Shown: in pieces, positions 1-8,047 of the stretch
How positions within the stretch are numbered: position 1 is the stretch's first letter
How the letters are laid out: each line of letters begins with the position of its first letter
Made by a program: the position numbers and the translations under genes
The notes under the pieces: generated by a model
The model's input: the letters and a program-made list of their open reading frames with translations, nothing else
Database searches by the model: none
Told to the model about the DNA's origin: nothing
Assembly: GCF_034676725.1 (NCBI RefSeq)
Contig: NZ_JAUCBR010000004.1
Coordinates: 2,811,001 to 2,875,000 of the forward strand
Reading direction: 5' to 3'
Length of the DNA stretch: 64,000 nucleotides
Origin: Denitromonas sp.
Lineage (GTDB): Bacteria; Pseudomonadota; Gammaproteobacteria; Burkholderiales; Rhodocyclaceae

Positions 1-1252
1 ACGCCAACAGGCCATCTACATAGTTCAGATCGATAGCTTCCCCACTGAGAGAGACACGACGAACAAGATGGCCGCTTTCGTCAAAGTACTCCGCACCTCC
101 GCCAGGAAGGGTGTGCCGCCAAAGCGTCTTTCCGATGTGCTGCTCTTCGGTGATTCGTGCTACAGGGGTGGGGCCCTTTAGAAACGTTTGGCCTGAATGA
201 TTGAAGTAAATTGCGTTACCTTTCGGTGATACCGCCACATACTTGATTGCAGTGGAACCCTGAATGAAATAGAGCCGGGAGTCAAAACCATGCGCCCAGC
301 CTGCTCCCATAGTGTTTTTGATTACATTGGACGCGCCGCGAGGGGTGGAAATTCGCTGACTGCTGTAGTGCCGACTTAGCGTGAGCGCGCCGACGTCTAC
401 ATCTGTATCGCTGAGGGTGACTTCGCCGGAGCCGAGGGATAGGTAGCTCCCTGGTTTGTTTGTGCAGCTATTTTGAACCTCCGGACGCCGCCAACAAGCG
501 CTAATTTCTTGAGGCCAGATGTTCGGAGCGTATCGAGTTGCGTATCCTTGAGGGCAAGATATAGACCTGCTGCGACTGAGGAAAATTTTTATTTCCTCGT
601 CTCGTGTACATGCCCCCCAAGGATCTTTCAGCTTTCCAGATAGAGAAAAACGCCGATAATCTTTAACGAGAAAGCCTGACTTGTATTCCGGTTCGATTTT
701 GCCACGTGTCGCTTGAGGCCAGTACTGCCCGCAGTTTACGTCGTTGTCAACAACTCCCCAGGCAGTGGCGACTGCGGGCGGAGCCGGAGGGCAGCTCGCA
801 TACCAGAGATTGGAGAAATTTGTAGAGAATGACTCCCCTGAGTTCTCTGTAGTCGGCGGTGCGCCAACACATTCTGAAACACCGTTGTTGTCCGTATCGA
901 GCACTTGACCGCCTGCCGCGACGCAGATCGTCATCCAAAGCGTTATTGGGGTTGCTCTGTTGACGCAGATTGAGTACTGCCACTTGGATGGTGCTGGGTC
1001 GGTGCACTGCATTTGCCCGCCATCTTCTATGCAGTCTGTTGAGCATGGGTACGAGCGGCCTTCATGAAGGCATGCATAGGTCGACGCAGAGAGTAATGAC
1101 AGCGAACCGAGCAGTAGATACTTGCGAGTGAGGCAAATGCTCTGCCATAGCCTCGCCCAGGAGGGACTCCGTCTTGTAGCAGGTCTGAAGCATTTCGTTA
1201 TGACGAGTCGCGGGGTGCCGTGTTGTGGTGTGCCAGTGTCTAGGTTCATCAT
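1..1252 (-). CDS. Secreted Rhs/YD-repeat protein, N-terminal part, cut by window edge
   Basis: Reading the minus strand from an ATG pair at 1252/1249 gives about 417 codons without a stop, to the left edge. A hydrophobic segment followed by SASTYA-C (about residues 40-60) looks like a signal peptide, so the true start may be further in; no clear ribosome site decides it. The next ~200 residues are Cys-rich. They are followed by a region typical of the N-terminal domain that precedes Rhs repeats: TLSRHYSS, then GAGWAHGFDSRLYF, then LPGGGAEYFDESGHL. Rhs proteins are large secreted or surface proteins that often deliver C-terminal toxins; the C-terminus lies outside the window, so no toxin can be named. 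GC is visibly lower than in the neighbours, suggesting transfer. The family call is firm; function is open. Confidence 0.7.
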   Translation of the reverse strand, partial: MMNLDTGTPQHGTPRLVITKCFRPATRRSPSWARLWQSICLTRKYLLLGSLSLLSASTYACLHEGRSYPCSTDCIEDGGQMQCTDPAPSKWQYSICVNRATPITLWMTICVAAGGQVLDTDNNGVSECVGAPPTTENSGESFSTNFSNLWYASCPPAPPAVATAWGVVDNDVNCGQYWPQATRGKIEPEYKSGFLVKDYRRFSLSGKLKDPWGACTRDEEIKIFLSRSRSISCPQGYATRYAPNIWPQEISACWRRPEVQNSCTNKPGSYLSLGSGEVTLSDTDVDVGALTLSRHYSSQRISTPRGASNVIKNTMGAGWAHGFDSRLYFIQGSTAIKYVAVSPKGNAIYFNHSGQTFLKGPTPVARITEEQHIGKTLWRHTLPGGGAEYFDESGHLVRRVSLSGEAIDLNYVDGLLA

Positions 1253-1341
1253 TTCGCTATGCTCAGATAGACGTCAAAGTGGATTTACTCTATCAGAATA
1301 TGGTTGCGATAAATGACAAACAAGTAGCCGTGATGGATTGT

Positions 1342-1962
1342 TTACTGTCCGAGTTGCACCTCCGCATACCGCGCCAAAACCCTCGGAACATACGCTTGCG
1401 TCTCCCGGTACGGCGGAATCCGGTTGTCGTACTTCATGACAGCGTTCTCCCCGGCGTTATAGGCTGCCAGGGCCAGCTCGAGGTCGTCGTTGAACAGGCG
1501 GAGCAGGTCGCTCAGGTAGCGGGCGCCGCCGAGGAGGTTGGTGGCGGGGTCGAGGGGGTTGGTGACGCCGTAGCGTTGGGCGGTGGCGGGCATGAGTTGC
1601 ATGAGGCCGAGGGCGCCCTTGGGGGATTCGGCGTGGGGGTTGAAGGCGCTTTCGACCTGGGCGACGGCCTGGATCAGGGCCGGGTCGAGGCCGGTCTGGC
1701 GGGCGGCGTGTTCGATGTGGGGGCGTAGCGCGGCGGGGGCGGGGCGGGGCTGGGGTTTACCCGCGGTCGTGGCGGCGGGCGGGGTGCCGGCGATGCGGCG
1801 GTAGCGGGTGTCGGAGGCGGGGCTGTCGGAAAAGTGCATGACGCCGTGCTCGTCGATAAAGCTGTAGAGCGTATCGGCGTGTGCGACCAGCGGTGCGCAA
1901 AGTGCTGCGCTGAGCAGGCTGGCCGCGGCGATGGCGGTGATGCGTTCAGCTGACCCAGTCAC
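1342..1962 (-). CDS. Lytic murein transglycosylase (DUF4124 plus SLT domain)
   Basis: A periplasmic enzyme predicted to cleave the MurNAc-GlcNAc bond of peptidoglycan to give 1,6-anhydro ends. With a GTG start at 1962 the protein is 206 residues: a signal peptide (AAASLLSAALCAPLVAHA), a short DUF4124-like segment (LYSFIDEHGVMHFSD), a proline/alanine linker, then a Slt/MltE-type domain. Family motifs are visible: QVESAFNP with the presumed catalytic Glu near residue 104, GALGLMQLMPATA, NLLGGARYL and ALAAYNAGENAV. The frame stays open to 2061, but the signal peptide fits the GTG start, which overlaps the end of a small upstream frame. Such enzymes often accompany envelope-spanning secretion machines, and a T2SS-like operon diverges from it here; a functional link is only inferred. 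Confidence 0.88.
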   Translation of the reverse strand: MTGSAERITAIAAASLLSAALCAPLVAHADTLYSFIDEHGVMHFSDSPASDTRYRRIAGTPPAATTAGKPQPRPAPAALRPHIEHAARQTGLDPALIQAVAQVESAFNPHAESPKGALGLMQLMPATAQRYGVTNPLDPATNLLGGARYLSDLLRLFNDDLELALAAYNAGENAVMKYDNRIPPYRETQAYVPRVLARYAEVQLGQ

Positions 1963-2119
1963 AGGCGGCGGGGCCTTCGTCGTCGAGCGGGTCGAGGTCG
2001 GCATCGTCATAGGGCATGTCCCAATCGGTGTCGGGAACGATGGTAGAGGATACTTCCTCACCGACCCAAGCGCGGCGGACGCCGCTGAGGGCGAAGTCGA
2101 GGTCGAGGTCGTCGATCAT
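1946..2119 (-). CDS. Possible small acidic protein upstream of the transglycosylase
   Basis: A 57-codon frame from ATG 2119 (MIDDLDLDFALSG) ends 17 bases inside the transglycosylase gene, whose GTG start overlaps it. The product is strongly acidic (DMPYDDADLDPLDDEGP). The frame extends upstream to 2173 (75 residues). The overlap would suit translational coupling. No family is recognised and no good Shine-Dalgarno site is seen, so it may be spurious. Confidence 0.33.
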   Translation of the reverse strand: MIDDLDLDFALSGVRRAWVGEEVSSTIVPDTDWDMPYDDADLDPLDDEGPAACDWVS

Positions 2120-2402
2120 GGGGCAATGTCCGGTGGTGGATGTGGCTGGGTAAGCCATGGTGGCGCGGTTCAATGACGGCAGCGTTTCACCTGGGCGGGG
2201 GTTTGATGTACCGTTTGGCAGGTCAACGCGGTGTCACATTGCCCACCTACTCTGATCGCCTTTGTGGGGCAGCCTGCCTGCCCGGGAGTGTTCGAGTTCA
2301 TGCGTTTCTTGCCTATCGGGTTGGTGTCCTTCTCCATGCGCGGCTGGTTCGCGGCGAGACGCAGGCGCGCGGTGGCCGTACGGCCGGGGGGCGAGGGTGG
2401 CG

Positions 2403-2464
2403 GGTTGAAACCCGCCCTGCAGGGCGTCGCCTGCGTGCCGGATGACGTAGGGCGGGTTTCAACC
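2403..2464. repeat. REP-like inverted pair of an 18-bp repeat
   Basis: Bases 2403-2420 and 2447-2464 are inverted copies (17 of 18 positions) of the motif GTAGGGCGGGTTTCAACC. Together they can form a long hairpin with a 26-base loop. Each copy is itself partly palindromic (GGGTT/AACCC). A third copy lies at 10432-10453. All lie at the 5' ends of pseudopilin genes. Confidence 0.7.
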
Positions 2465-2953
2465 GGTCTTGCTGTCGAAGGGATTTCGGCCCTGCGTGTC
2501 CCACCGCTGGCGCCGGCCCCGGGCGGGGCGCCGTTTCTGCGCGAGCGCGGCCGGCAGCTTGGCTTTACGCTGCTCGAACTGCTGGTGGTGATGGTGATCA
2601 TCGGGCTGCTGGCGGGCTATGTGGGGCCGCGCTTCTTTTCGCAGATCGGCAAGTCGGAGGTGCAGACGGCGCGGGCACAGATCAACGCGCTGGAGAAGGC
2701 GCTGGATCAGTTCCGCCTCGATGTGGGCCGCTACCCGCTCACCGAAGAAGGCCTGGCCGCGCTGAACACGGCGCCGGCTGGCGAGCGCAAATGGCAGGGG
2801 CCGTATCTGCGCAAGGCGGTGCCAGACGATCCGTGGGAGAAGCCCTACCAGTACCGTTCGCCGGGCGAGCATGGCGAGTTCGACCTGTTTTCCTTTGGCA
2901 AGGACGGCCAGCCCGGTGGCGAGGGCGAGGCCGCCGACATCGTGAACTGGTAG
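2435..2953 (+). CDS. gspG: Major pseudopilin, GspG type
   Basis: The main subunit of the short periplasmic pilus of a type II secretion-like machine. A class III prepilin signal is clear: RQLG then FTLLELLVVMVIIGLLAGYV, cleaved after the Gly by prepilin peptidase. The rest matches GspG: a long N-terminal helix, DQFRLDVGRYPLTEEGLAAL, a PYLRKAVPDDPWEKPYQY loop, and a C-terminal segment GEFDLFSFGKDGQPGGEGE that in GspG binds calcium. The start is uncertain. The frame is open from 2231, with ATG at 2300 and 2336 and GTG at 2435; even the last gives a leader of over 40 residues and starts inside a REP-like hairpin. The stop at 2953 is immediately followed by the gspF ATG. Confidence 0.88.
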   Translation: MPDDVGRVSTGLAVEGISALRVPPLAPAPGGAPFLRERGRQLGFTLLELLVVMVIIGLLAGYVGPRFFSQIGKSEVQTARAQINALEKALDQFRLDVGRYPLTEEGLAALNTAPAGERKWQGPYLRKAVPDDPWEKPYQYRSPGEHGEFDLFSFGKDGQPGGEGEAADIVNW

Positions 2954-4129
2954 ATGCGTTACCGGGTCAAGGCCATCGGGCAGGGCGCGGACGTGGTCGA
3001 GACAGCCTTCGAGGCGTCGACCGAGGCCGAGGCGCGCCAGCTCGCGGGTGCGCGCGGGCTGACGGTGCTGGCGCTGCGCGCCGAGCGCCAGGGCGGCCGG
3101 CGGGCGCGCTTTCCGTTGCTGCTGTTCAACCAGGAGATGCTGGCGCTGCTGGGCGCGGGCATTCCGCTGGCCGAGGCGGTGGACGCGCTGGCCGAAAAGG
3201 AGAGCCGGCCGGCCGTGCGTGGCGTGCTCGACGATATCCGCAAGGCGCTGCGCGAGGGGCGGCCGCTGTCGGCGGCGCTGGAGGCCGCGCCGCATGCCTT
3301 CCCCGATCTGTATGTGGCGATGATCCGCGCGGCCGAGCGCACCAGCGATCTGGTGCCGGCGGTCGCGCGCTTCATTGCCTATCGGCAGCAGGTGGAGGCG
3401 CTGCGCAGCAAGCTGGTGAGCGCGGCCATTTACCCGGTGCTGCTGCTCGGCGTGGGCGGGCTGGTGGTGCTGTTTTTGCTCGGTTACGTGGTGCCGCGCT
3501 TCTCGCATATCTATGAAGACGTGGGCGGCGATCTTCCCTTCATGTCGCGCCTGCTGATGGAGTGGGGGCGGTTCGTCGAGGCCAACGCGCTGATCGTGGC
3601 CGGCGCGCTGCTGGCGGCGGCTGTTGGCGTGGTGGCGCTGGTGCGCCAGCCGGCCACGGCCGCGGCGGTGGGGCGGCTGATGTGGCGGCTGCCGATGATC
3701 GGCGAGCGCTTGCGGGTATTCCAGCTGGCGCGCTTCTACCGCACGCTGGGCATGCTGCTGTCGGGCGGTATTCCGGTGGTGACCGCGCTGGGCATGGTGG
3801 CCGGGCTGCTCACGCCGACGCTGCGCATGGCGCTGGAGCTGGCGATTGCCCGGGTGCGCGAGGGCGCCGGCTTTGCCAACACGCTGGCCGCGCAGGGGCT
3901 GGCCACGCCGGTGGCGCTGCGCATGCTGCGCGTGGGCGAGCGCGCCGGCAACCTCGGCGAGATGCTCACCCGCGCGGCCGAATTCCATGAAGAAGACACC
4001 GCCCGCCAGGTGGAGTGGCTGACCCGCCTGATCGGCCCGCTGCTGATGCTGTTCATCGGCGTGGCCATCGGCGGTATCGTGGTGCTCATGTATCTGCCGA
4101 TCTTCCAGCTGGCCGAGAGCGTGGGATGA
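2954..4129 (+). CDS. gspF: Type II secretion inner-membrane platform protein GspF
   Basis: A 391-residue polytopic protein expected to connect the cytoplasmic ATPase with pseudopilus assembly. It shows the duplicated T2SF domain arrangement: a soluble domain (LLFNQEMLALLGAGIPLAEAV and the GRPLSAALE segment), a membrane helix near 165-185 (LLLGVGGLVVLFLLGYVVPRF), a second pair of helices near 215-235, a repeat of the soluble domain (FYRTLGMLLSGGIPVVTAL, then ALRMLRVGERAGNLGEML), and a C-terminal helix (LLMLFIGVAIGGIVVLMYLPI). Its length is close to the usual ~400. The ATG directly follows the gspG stop and the end overlaps gspE as ATGA, so the genes are almost certainly co-translated. Confidence 0.95.
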   Translation: MRYRVKAIGQGADVVETAFEASTEAEARQLAGARGLTVLALRAERQGGRRARFPLLLFNQEMLALLGAGIPLAEAVDALAEKESRPAVRGVLDDIRKALREGRPLSAALEAAPHAFPDLYVAMIRAAERTSDLVPAVARFIAYRQQVEALRSKLVSAAIYPVLLLGVGGLVVLFLLGYVVPRFSHIYEDVGGDLPFMSRLLMEWGRFVEANALIVAGALLAAAVGVVALVRQPATAAAVGRLMWRLPMIGERLRVFQLARFYRTLGMLLSGGIPVVTALGMVAGLLTPTLRMALELAIARVREGAGFANTLAAQGLATPVALRMLRVGERAGNLGEMLTRAAEFHEEDTARQVEWLTRLIGPLLMLFIGVAIGGIVVLMYLPIFQLAESVG

Positions 4130-5784
4130 ACGCGCCGCAGATCCAGCCCTTTTCGCCCGACGAGCTGGCCGCCGCGCGCGCCGCCGGCGGGCGCATGGTC
4201 GATGCGCTGGCCGCCATCGAAACCGAGGCCGCACTACGCCTGGCCCGGCTGGCGCGCACCTTCGGGCTGCCGCTGATGGGCCATGCCGAGCTGATGGTGC
4301 TCGCGCCCGATTTTGCCGTCGTGCCCTTCGAGCAAGCGCTGCGCCGCGAGTGCATCGCCCTGCGCGAGGCCGGCGGCGCGCTGCTGCTGGTGCTGGCCGA
4401 CCCCTTCGACCGCGCGCTGGTCGACGGCCTCGGTGCCCGGCTGGCCGAGCCCTTCGCCGTGGCGCTGGCCGACCACGACGACATCGCCGCCTGCCTGGCG
4501 CGACATGAAGACGAAGTGCGCCGCGCCGCCGGCCTGTCGGAGACCCGCGGCGGTGCCACGGGCCACGGCGGAGCCGAAGACCTGTCGCTCAAGCGCATCA
4601 GCGAAGACGCCAGCCCGGTGGTCAAGCTGGTCAACTCCACGCTCTACGACGCGCTCAAGCAGGGCGCCAGCGACATCCACCTCGAATGCGTGCCGGCCGG
4701 GCTGGTGATCCAGTACCGCATCGACGGCGTGCTCTCGCGCGTGGGTAGTGTGCAGGGCACCGAGCTGGCCGAGCAGGCGATTTCGCGCATCAAGGTGATG
4801 GCCGAGCTCGACATCGCCGAGCGCCGCGTGCCGCAGGACGGGCGCTTCAAGGCGCTGACCGCGGGGCGCGAGATCGACTTCCGCGTGTCGATCATGCCCA
4901 GCATCCATGGCGAAGACGCCGTGCTGCGGGTGCTCGACAAGGAGCACCTGACCCAGGAGATGACCGGCCTGTCGCTCGAAAGCCTGGGCTTCGACGACGC
5001 GGTGCGCGCCACCTTGCGCCGCCTCGCCAGCGAGCCCTACGGCATGCTGCTGGTGACCGGGCCGACCGGCTCGGGCAAGACCACCTCGCTGTATGCCACG
5101 CTGGCCGAGACCAACCGCGGCCTGGACAAGATCATCACGATCGAAGACCCGGTGGAATACCAGCTGCCCGGCGTGCTGCAGATCCCTGTCAATGAAAAAA
5201 AGGGCCTCACCTTTGCCCGCGGCCTGCGCTCGATCCTGCGCCACGACCCGGACAAGATCATGGTCGGCGAGATCCGCGACGGCGAAACCGCCGAAATCGC
5301 CGTGCAGGCCGCGCTCACCGGCCACCTGGTGTTCACCACGGTGCACGCCAACAACGTGTTCGACGTCATCGGCCGCTTCACCCACATGGGCATCGACCCG
5401 CACAACCTGGTCGCCGCGCTCAATGGCGTGGTGGCGCAGCGGCTGATCCGCATCAACTGTCCGCACTGCGTGGATGACATCACCCCCGACCCGGCGCTGG
5501 TGGCCGAGTCGCGGCTCGACGACGTGAGCGCCTTCCGCTTCCGTGCCAGCCATGGCTGCGGCCAGTGCCGCGGCTCGGGCTACAAGGGGCGGCGGGCGAT
5601 TGCCGAGGTGCTGATCCTCGACGATGAGATCCGCGAGCTGATCGTCACCCGTGCCCCGGTGCGCGCGCTCAAGACGCTGGCTGCCTCGCGCGGCTTCGTC
5701 AGCCTGCGCGATGCGGCCGTGGCGCTGGTCGCGGCCGGCGACACCACCTTGCAGGAGCTGAACCGTGTCACGCTTCTGGGCTGA
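4126..5784 (+). CDS. gspE: Type II secretion/type IV pilus assembly ATPase GspE
   Basis: A cytoplasmic hexameric ATPase that powers pseudopilus assembly. It has 552 residues from the ATG that overlaps the gspF stop. The N-terminal ~150 residues are a GspE-N-like domain. The ATPase core follows: the DIHLECVPAG segment, Walker A GPTGSGKTT near residue 312, an Asp box (ITIEDPVEYQLPG), a Walker B region (ILRHDPDKIMVGEIRDGETA) and a His box (LTGHLVFTTVHANN). A tetracysteine zinc motif (CPHC ... CGQC) is present near residues 445-485, as in GspE and PilB. All key motifs are intact. The next gene starts inside its last 20 bases. Confidence 0.95.
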   Translation: MNAPQIQPFSPDELAAARAAGGRMVDALAAIETEAALRLARLARTFGLPLMGHAELMVLAPDFAVVPFEQALRRECIALREAGGALLLVLADPFDRALVDGLGARLAEPFAVALADHDDIAACLARHEDEVRRAAGLSETRGGATGHGGAEDLSLKRISEDASPVVKLVNSTLYDALKQGASDIHLECVPAGLVIQYRIDGVLSRVGSVQGTELAEQAISRIKVMAELDIAERRVPQDGRFKALTAGREIDFRVSIMPSIHGEDAVLRVLDKEHLTQEMTGLSLESLGFDDAVRATLRRLASEPYGMLLVTGPTGSGKTTSLYATLAETNRGLDKIITIEDPVEYQLPGVLQIPVNEKKGLTFARGLRSILRHDPDKIMVGEIRDGETAEIAVQAALTGHLVFTTVHANNVFDVIGRFTHMGIDPHNLVAALNGVVAQRLIRINCPHCVDDITPDPALVAESRLDDVSAFRFRASHGCGQCRGSGYKGRRAIAEVLILDDEIRELIVTRAPVRALKTLAASRGFVSLRDAAVALVAAGDTTLQELNRVTLLG

Positions 5785-6469
5785 TCCCGTGCGCCTGCAC
5801 CTGCGCGCCGAGGCCTGCGAACTGGCCGCCGGCGGCCACACGCAGCGGCTGGCGCTGGCCGGTGGCGCGCAGCCCTGGCCCGCCGCGCTGGCCGAACAAC
5901 TGCCGCTGCGGGCCAAGGTGAGTGTCTGCGTGGCCGACCACTGGCTGCGTTACCTCGTGGTGCGCTGGCCGGCGGCGGTGCGCGCGCGGCGTGAGCGCGA
6001 GGCCTGGCTGGCGCACCAGTTCAAGACCGTGCACGGCATCGACGTGGCGGCCTGGACGGTGGCCATGGATACCGACCCGGTCGACGATGCGCGCATCGTC
6101 TGTGCCGCGCCCACGGCGCTGATCGACGGCCTGCACGGGCTGCTTTCAGCGCGCAAGGCGAGGCTCGCGAGCTTCACCGGTGCCTTCATCGCCCAGTTCA
6201 ACCGGCTGCACCGGCAATGCCCGGCCGCCGACGGCGCCTTGCTGTGCGCCGCCGACGGACGGCTGACGCTCGGCGTGTGGCGCGCCGGTCAATGGACCGC
6301 GCTGCGCTCGCAGATGGTGGCGCCGGGCGATGCCGAGGCCCCACGCCGCCTGCTCACCCAGCTGTGTGCCACCGGCGAGGCCGCGCCCGTCGGCGTGCTG
6401 TATGCGCTCGGCAGCGTGCCGACGGTGCCCGAGGGCTGGCAGCCGGTGGCGCTGGAGACGGCAGCATGA
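5765..6469 (+). CDS. PilM/GspL-like cytoplasmic subunit (divergent)
   Basis: A 234-residue protein starting at GTG 5765 inside the gspE end. No membrane segment or signal peptide is visible. Sequence similarity to a named family is weak. Position and size, immediately after the ATPase gene and before PilN-, PilO- and PilP-like genes, suggest the actin-like PilM / cytoplasmic GspL role of linking the ATPase to the inner-membrane ring. Supporting hints are the early segment VSVCVADHWLRYLVV, resembling the shape-defining start of GspL/PilM proteins, and a final Gly/Val-rich strand region. The protein is shorter than PilM (~350). Function is inferred from context. Confidence 0.6.
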   Translation: MSRFWADPVRLHLRAEACELAAGGHTQRLALAGGAQPWPAALAEQLPLRAKVSVCVADHWLRYLVVRWPAAVRARREREAWLAHQFKTVHGIDVAAWTVAMDTDPVDDARIVCAAPTALIDGLHGLLSARKARLASFTGAFIAQFNRLHRQCPAADGALLCAADGRLTLGVWRAGQWTALRSQMVAPGDAEAPRRLLTQLCATGEAAPVGVLYALGSVPTVPEGWQPVALETAA

Positions 6470-6990
6470 GCCCGTCGCCGATCGCCCTCGACTTCGCCCG
6501 CCGGCGCCGCTGGCCCGGCCTGCTGGGCTGGGTGCTGCTGGGGCTGGGGCTGGCCATGACGACACTCGAGGTCAATGACTTCCTGCTGCGCCGCGCCGAC
6601 CTGCAGGCGCGTGAACACATCGTCGAGCGCCTGCGCCATCAGTTGCAGCGCGAGCGTCGCCACATGGTGAGCACGCCCGCGGCGCCGGTGCGTGCCGAGG
6701 AGGCCGCCCCGGCGCTGCAACTGGCCGCGCAGCTGGGCCGCGACTGGCCGGCCCTGTTCGCCAACGTGGACGCGGCGGCCAGCGATGCCGTGGCGGTGCT
6801 GTCGGTGGCGCCCGATGCGGTGCGCGGCACGGTCAGCCTGTCGGCCGAGGCGGGCAGCCTGGACGGCATGTTTGGTTTTCTCGGTCAGCTCGAAGCGACC
6901 GATACGCTCGACGCCGTCGAACTGGTGAGCTACGAGCAGCAGGGCGGCCGCTTTGTCTTCAACCTCAACGCTCGCTGGGAGCGCCGATGA
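6466..6990 (+). CDS. PilN-like inner-membrane subunit
   Basis: A 174-residue protein from the ATG at 6466, which overlaps the previous stop as ATGA. A short cytoplasmic N-terminus (SPSPIALDFARRRRW) precedes a single membrane helix (LLGWVLLGLGLAMTTLEVN, about residues 17-38), then a coiled-coil stretch (LLRRADLQAREHIVERLRHQL) and a small C-terminal alpha/beta domain. This is the layout of PilN and of the C-terminal half of GspL. In several pilus systems the conserved N-terminal peptide of PilN binds PilM. The job as part of the alignment complex is inferred from layout and gene order. Confidence 0.65.
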   Translation: MSPSPIALDFARRRRWPGLLGWVLLGLGLAMTTLEVNDFLLRRADLQAREHIVERLRHQLQRERRHMVSTPAAPVRAEEAAPALQLAAQLGRDWPALFANVDAAASDAVAVLSVAPDAVRGTVSLSAEAGSLDGMFGFLGQLEATDTLDAVELVSYEQQGGRFVFNLNARWERR

Positions 6991-7550
6991 TGCCGATCGA
7001 TGCCGTCCGCCTCGAACGCTGGCGCGAACGCCTGATGCGCGCGGTGATGCGTGCTGGCTGGGCCGGTGCGCTCGGCGTGGCCTTGCTGGCCTTTGCGCTG
7101 GCCTTCGGGCTGTCGGCCGGTGGCGAGCAGGCGGCGCGGGCCGAGACGCTGGCCGCCGAGCGCGCCAGCCTGCTCAAGGTGGCGGCCGCGCCGGTGGCGC
7201 CCGTGCTGAGCGATCGCGGCCAGCTCGCGGCCTTTTACGCGCGCTTTGCCCCGGCCTCCGAATTGTCGGTCGTGCTGGCGCAGATCCACTCCGCCGCTGC
7301 CGACCACGGCCTGCTGCCCGAGCGTGGCGACTACCGCAGCGCGCTGGTGTCGGGCACGCCGCTGGTGCGGGTGACGGCGACGCTGCCGATGCAGGGGCGC
7401 TTCGACGATCTCTACGCCTGGCTGGGCCAGGTGCTGGCCGAGCAGCCGGGGGCGGCCGTCGAGCAACTGTCGATCAAGCGCGCGCGCGCCACGGATGGTC
7501 AGGTCAGTGCCGATGTGCGTCTGTCGGTGTTCGTGCGGGGCGGCGTATGA
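6987..7550 (+). CDS. PilO/GspM-like inner-membrane subunit
   Basis: A 187-residue bitopic protein starting at ATG 6987, overlapping the previous gene by four bases. There is one membrane helix (about residues 24-44, ALGVALLAFALAFGLSAGG), a helical periplasmic linker and a ferredoxin-like C-terminal domain (SELSVVLAQIHSAAADHGLL ... VRVTATLPMQGRFDDLYAWL). This matches PilO or GspM. With the preceding PilN-like protein it is expected to form the periplasmic heterodimer that aligns the secretin with the inner-membrane platform. Assignment rests on topology, fold-like pattern and operon position. Confidence 0.68.
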   Translation: MMPIDAVRLERWRERLMRAVMRAGWAGALGVALLAFALAFGLSAGGEQAARAETLAAERASLLKVAAAPVAPVLSDRGQLAAFYARFAPASELSVVLAQIHSAAADHGLLPERGDYRSALVSGTPLVRVTATLPMQGRFDDLYAWLGQVLAEQPGAAVEQLSIKRARATDGQVSADVRLSVFVRGGV

Positions 7551-8047
7551 GCCTCAACAAACGGCAACTTGGCCTGTGGGGCGCGCTGGTCGCGACGCTG
7601 GCGGCCACCTGGTGGGCGTCGACGGTCGACACCGACGAGGCCGGCCCGGCCACGGCCGAGCTGCGCAGCGCACCGGCACGGGCATCGCGGCCCGCCGCAG
7701 TGGCAAAGGCGGACCTCTCCGCCCTGGCCGTGGCGCGCCCGGCCTTCGCCCCCACCGCGCCAGCGGTGTTCGGCCTGCCGCCGCCTCCGCCCTCGGCCCG
7801 CCAGAGCGCGCGCATTGCCCCACCCCGGCCGCGCGCGCCGGCCGTGCCCTACACCTATGCCGGTTCGCTGATCGACGCCGACGGCGCGCGCACCCTGTTC
7901 CTGCTCGAGGGCGAGCGCCTGGTCATGGCCCGTGTGGGCGAGGTGATCGGGCGTTATCGCATCGACGCGGTCGACGACGCCGCCGTGACGCTGACCTATC
8001 TGCCGCTCAAAGAAATCCAACGCATTCAACTGGCGACTGCCCCATGA
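7547..8047 (+). CDS. PilP/GspC-like periplasmic linker protein
   Basis: A 166-residue protein from ATG 7547 (ATGA overlap with the previous stop). It has an N-terminal membrane anchor (LWGALVATLAATWWAST), a long low-complexity Ala/Pro linker (PPPPPSARQSARIAPP) and a compact C-terminal domain (YTYAGSLIDADGARTLFLLEGERLVMARVGEVIGRYRIDAV). The last domain resembles the homology region of GspC and PilP that contacts the secretin N-domains. The gene ends four bases inside the secretin gene. It is the expected inner-to-outer membrane link of this machine. Confidence 0.68.
   Translation: MSLNKRQLGLWGALVATLAATWWASTVDTDEAGPATAELRSAPARASRPAAVAKADLSALAVARPAFAPTAPAVFGLPPPPPSARQSARIAPPRPRAPAVPYTYAGSLIDADGARTLFLLEGERLVMARVGEVIGRYRIDAVDDAAVTLTYLPLKEIQRIQLATAP

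Noticed and set aside
2403..2464. Short repeats as a CRISPR array
   Set aside because: Only two copies in inverted orientation plus one distant copy; no regular spacing and no cas genes.
2459..4234. Long minus-strand open frame of about 590 codons opposite gspG and gspF
   Set aside because: It is a shadow of the high-GC coding genes: His/Arg/Gln-rich, without any recognisable motif, and fully covered by genes on the other strand.
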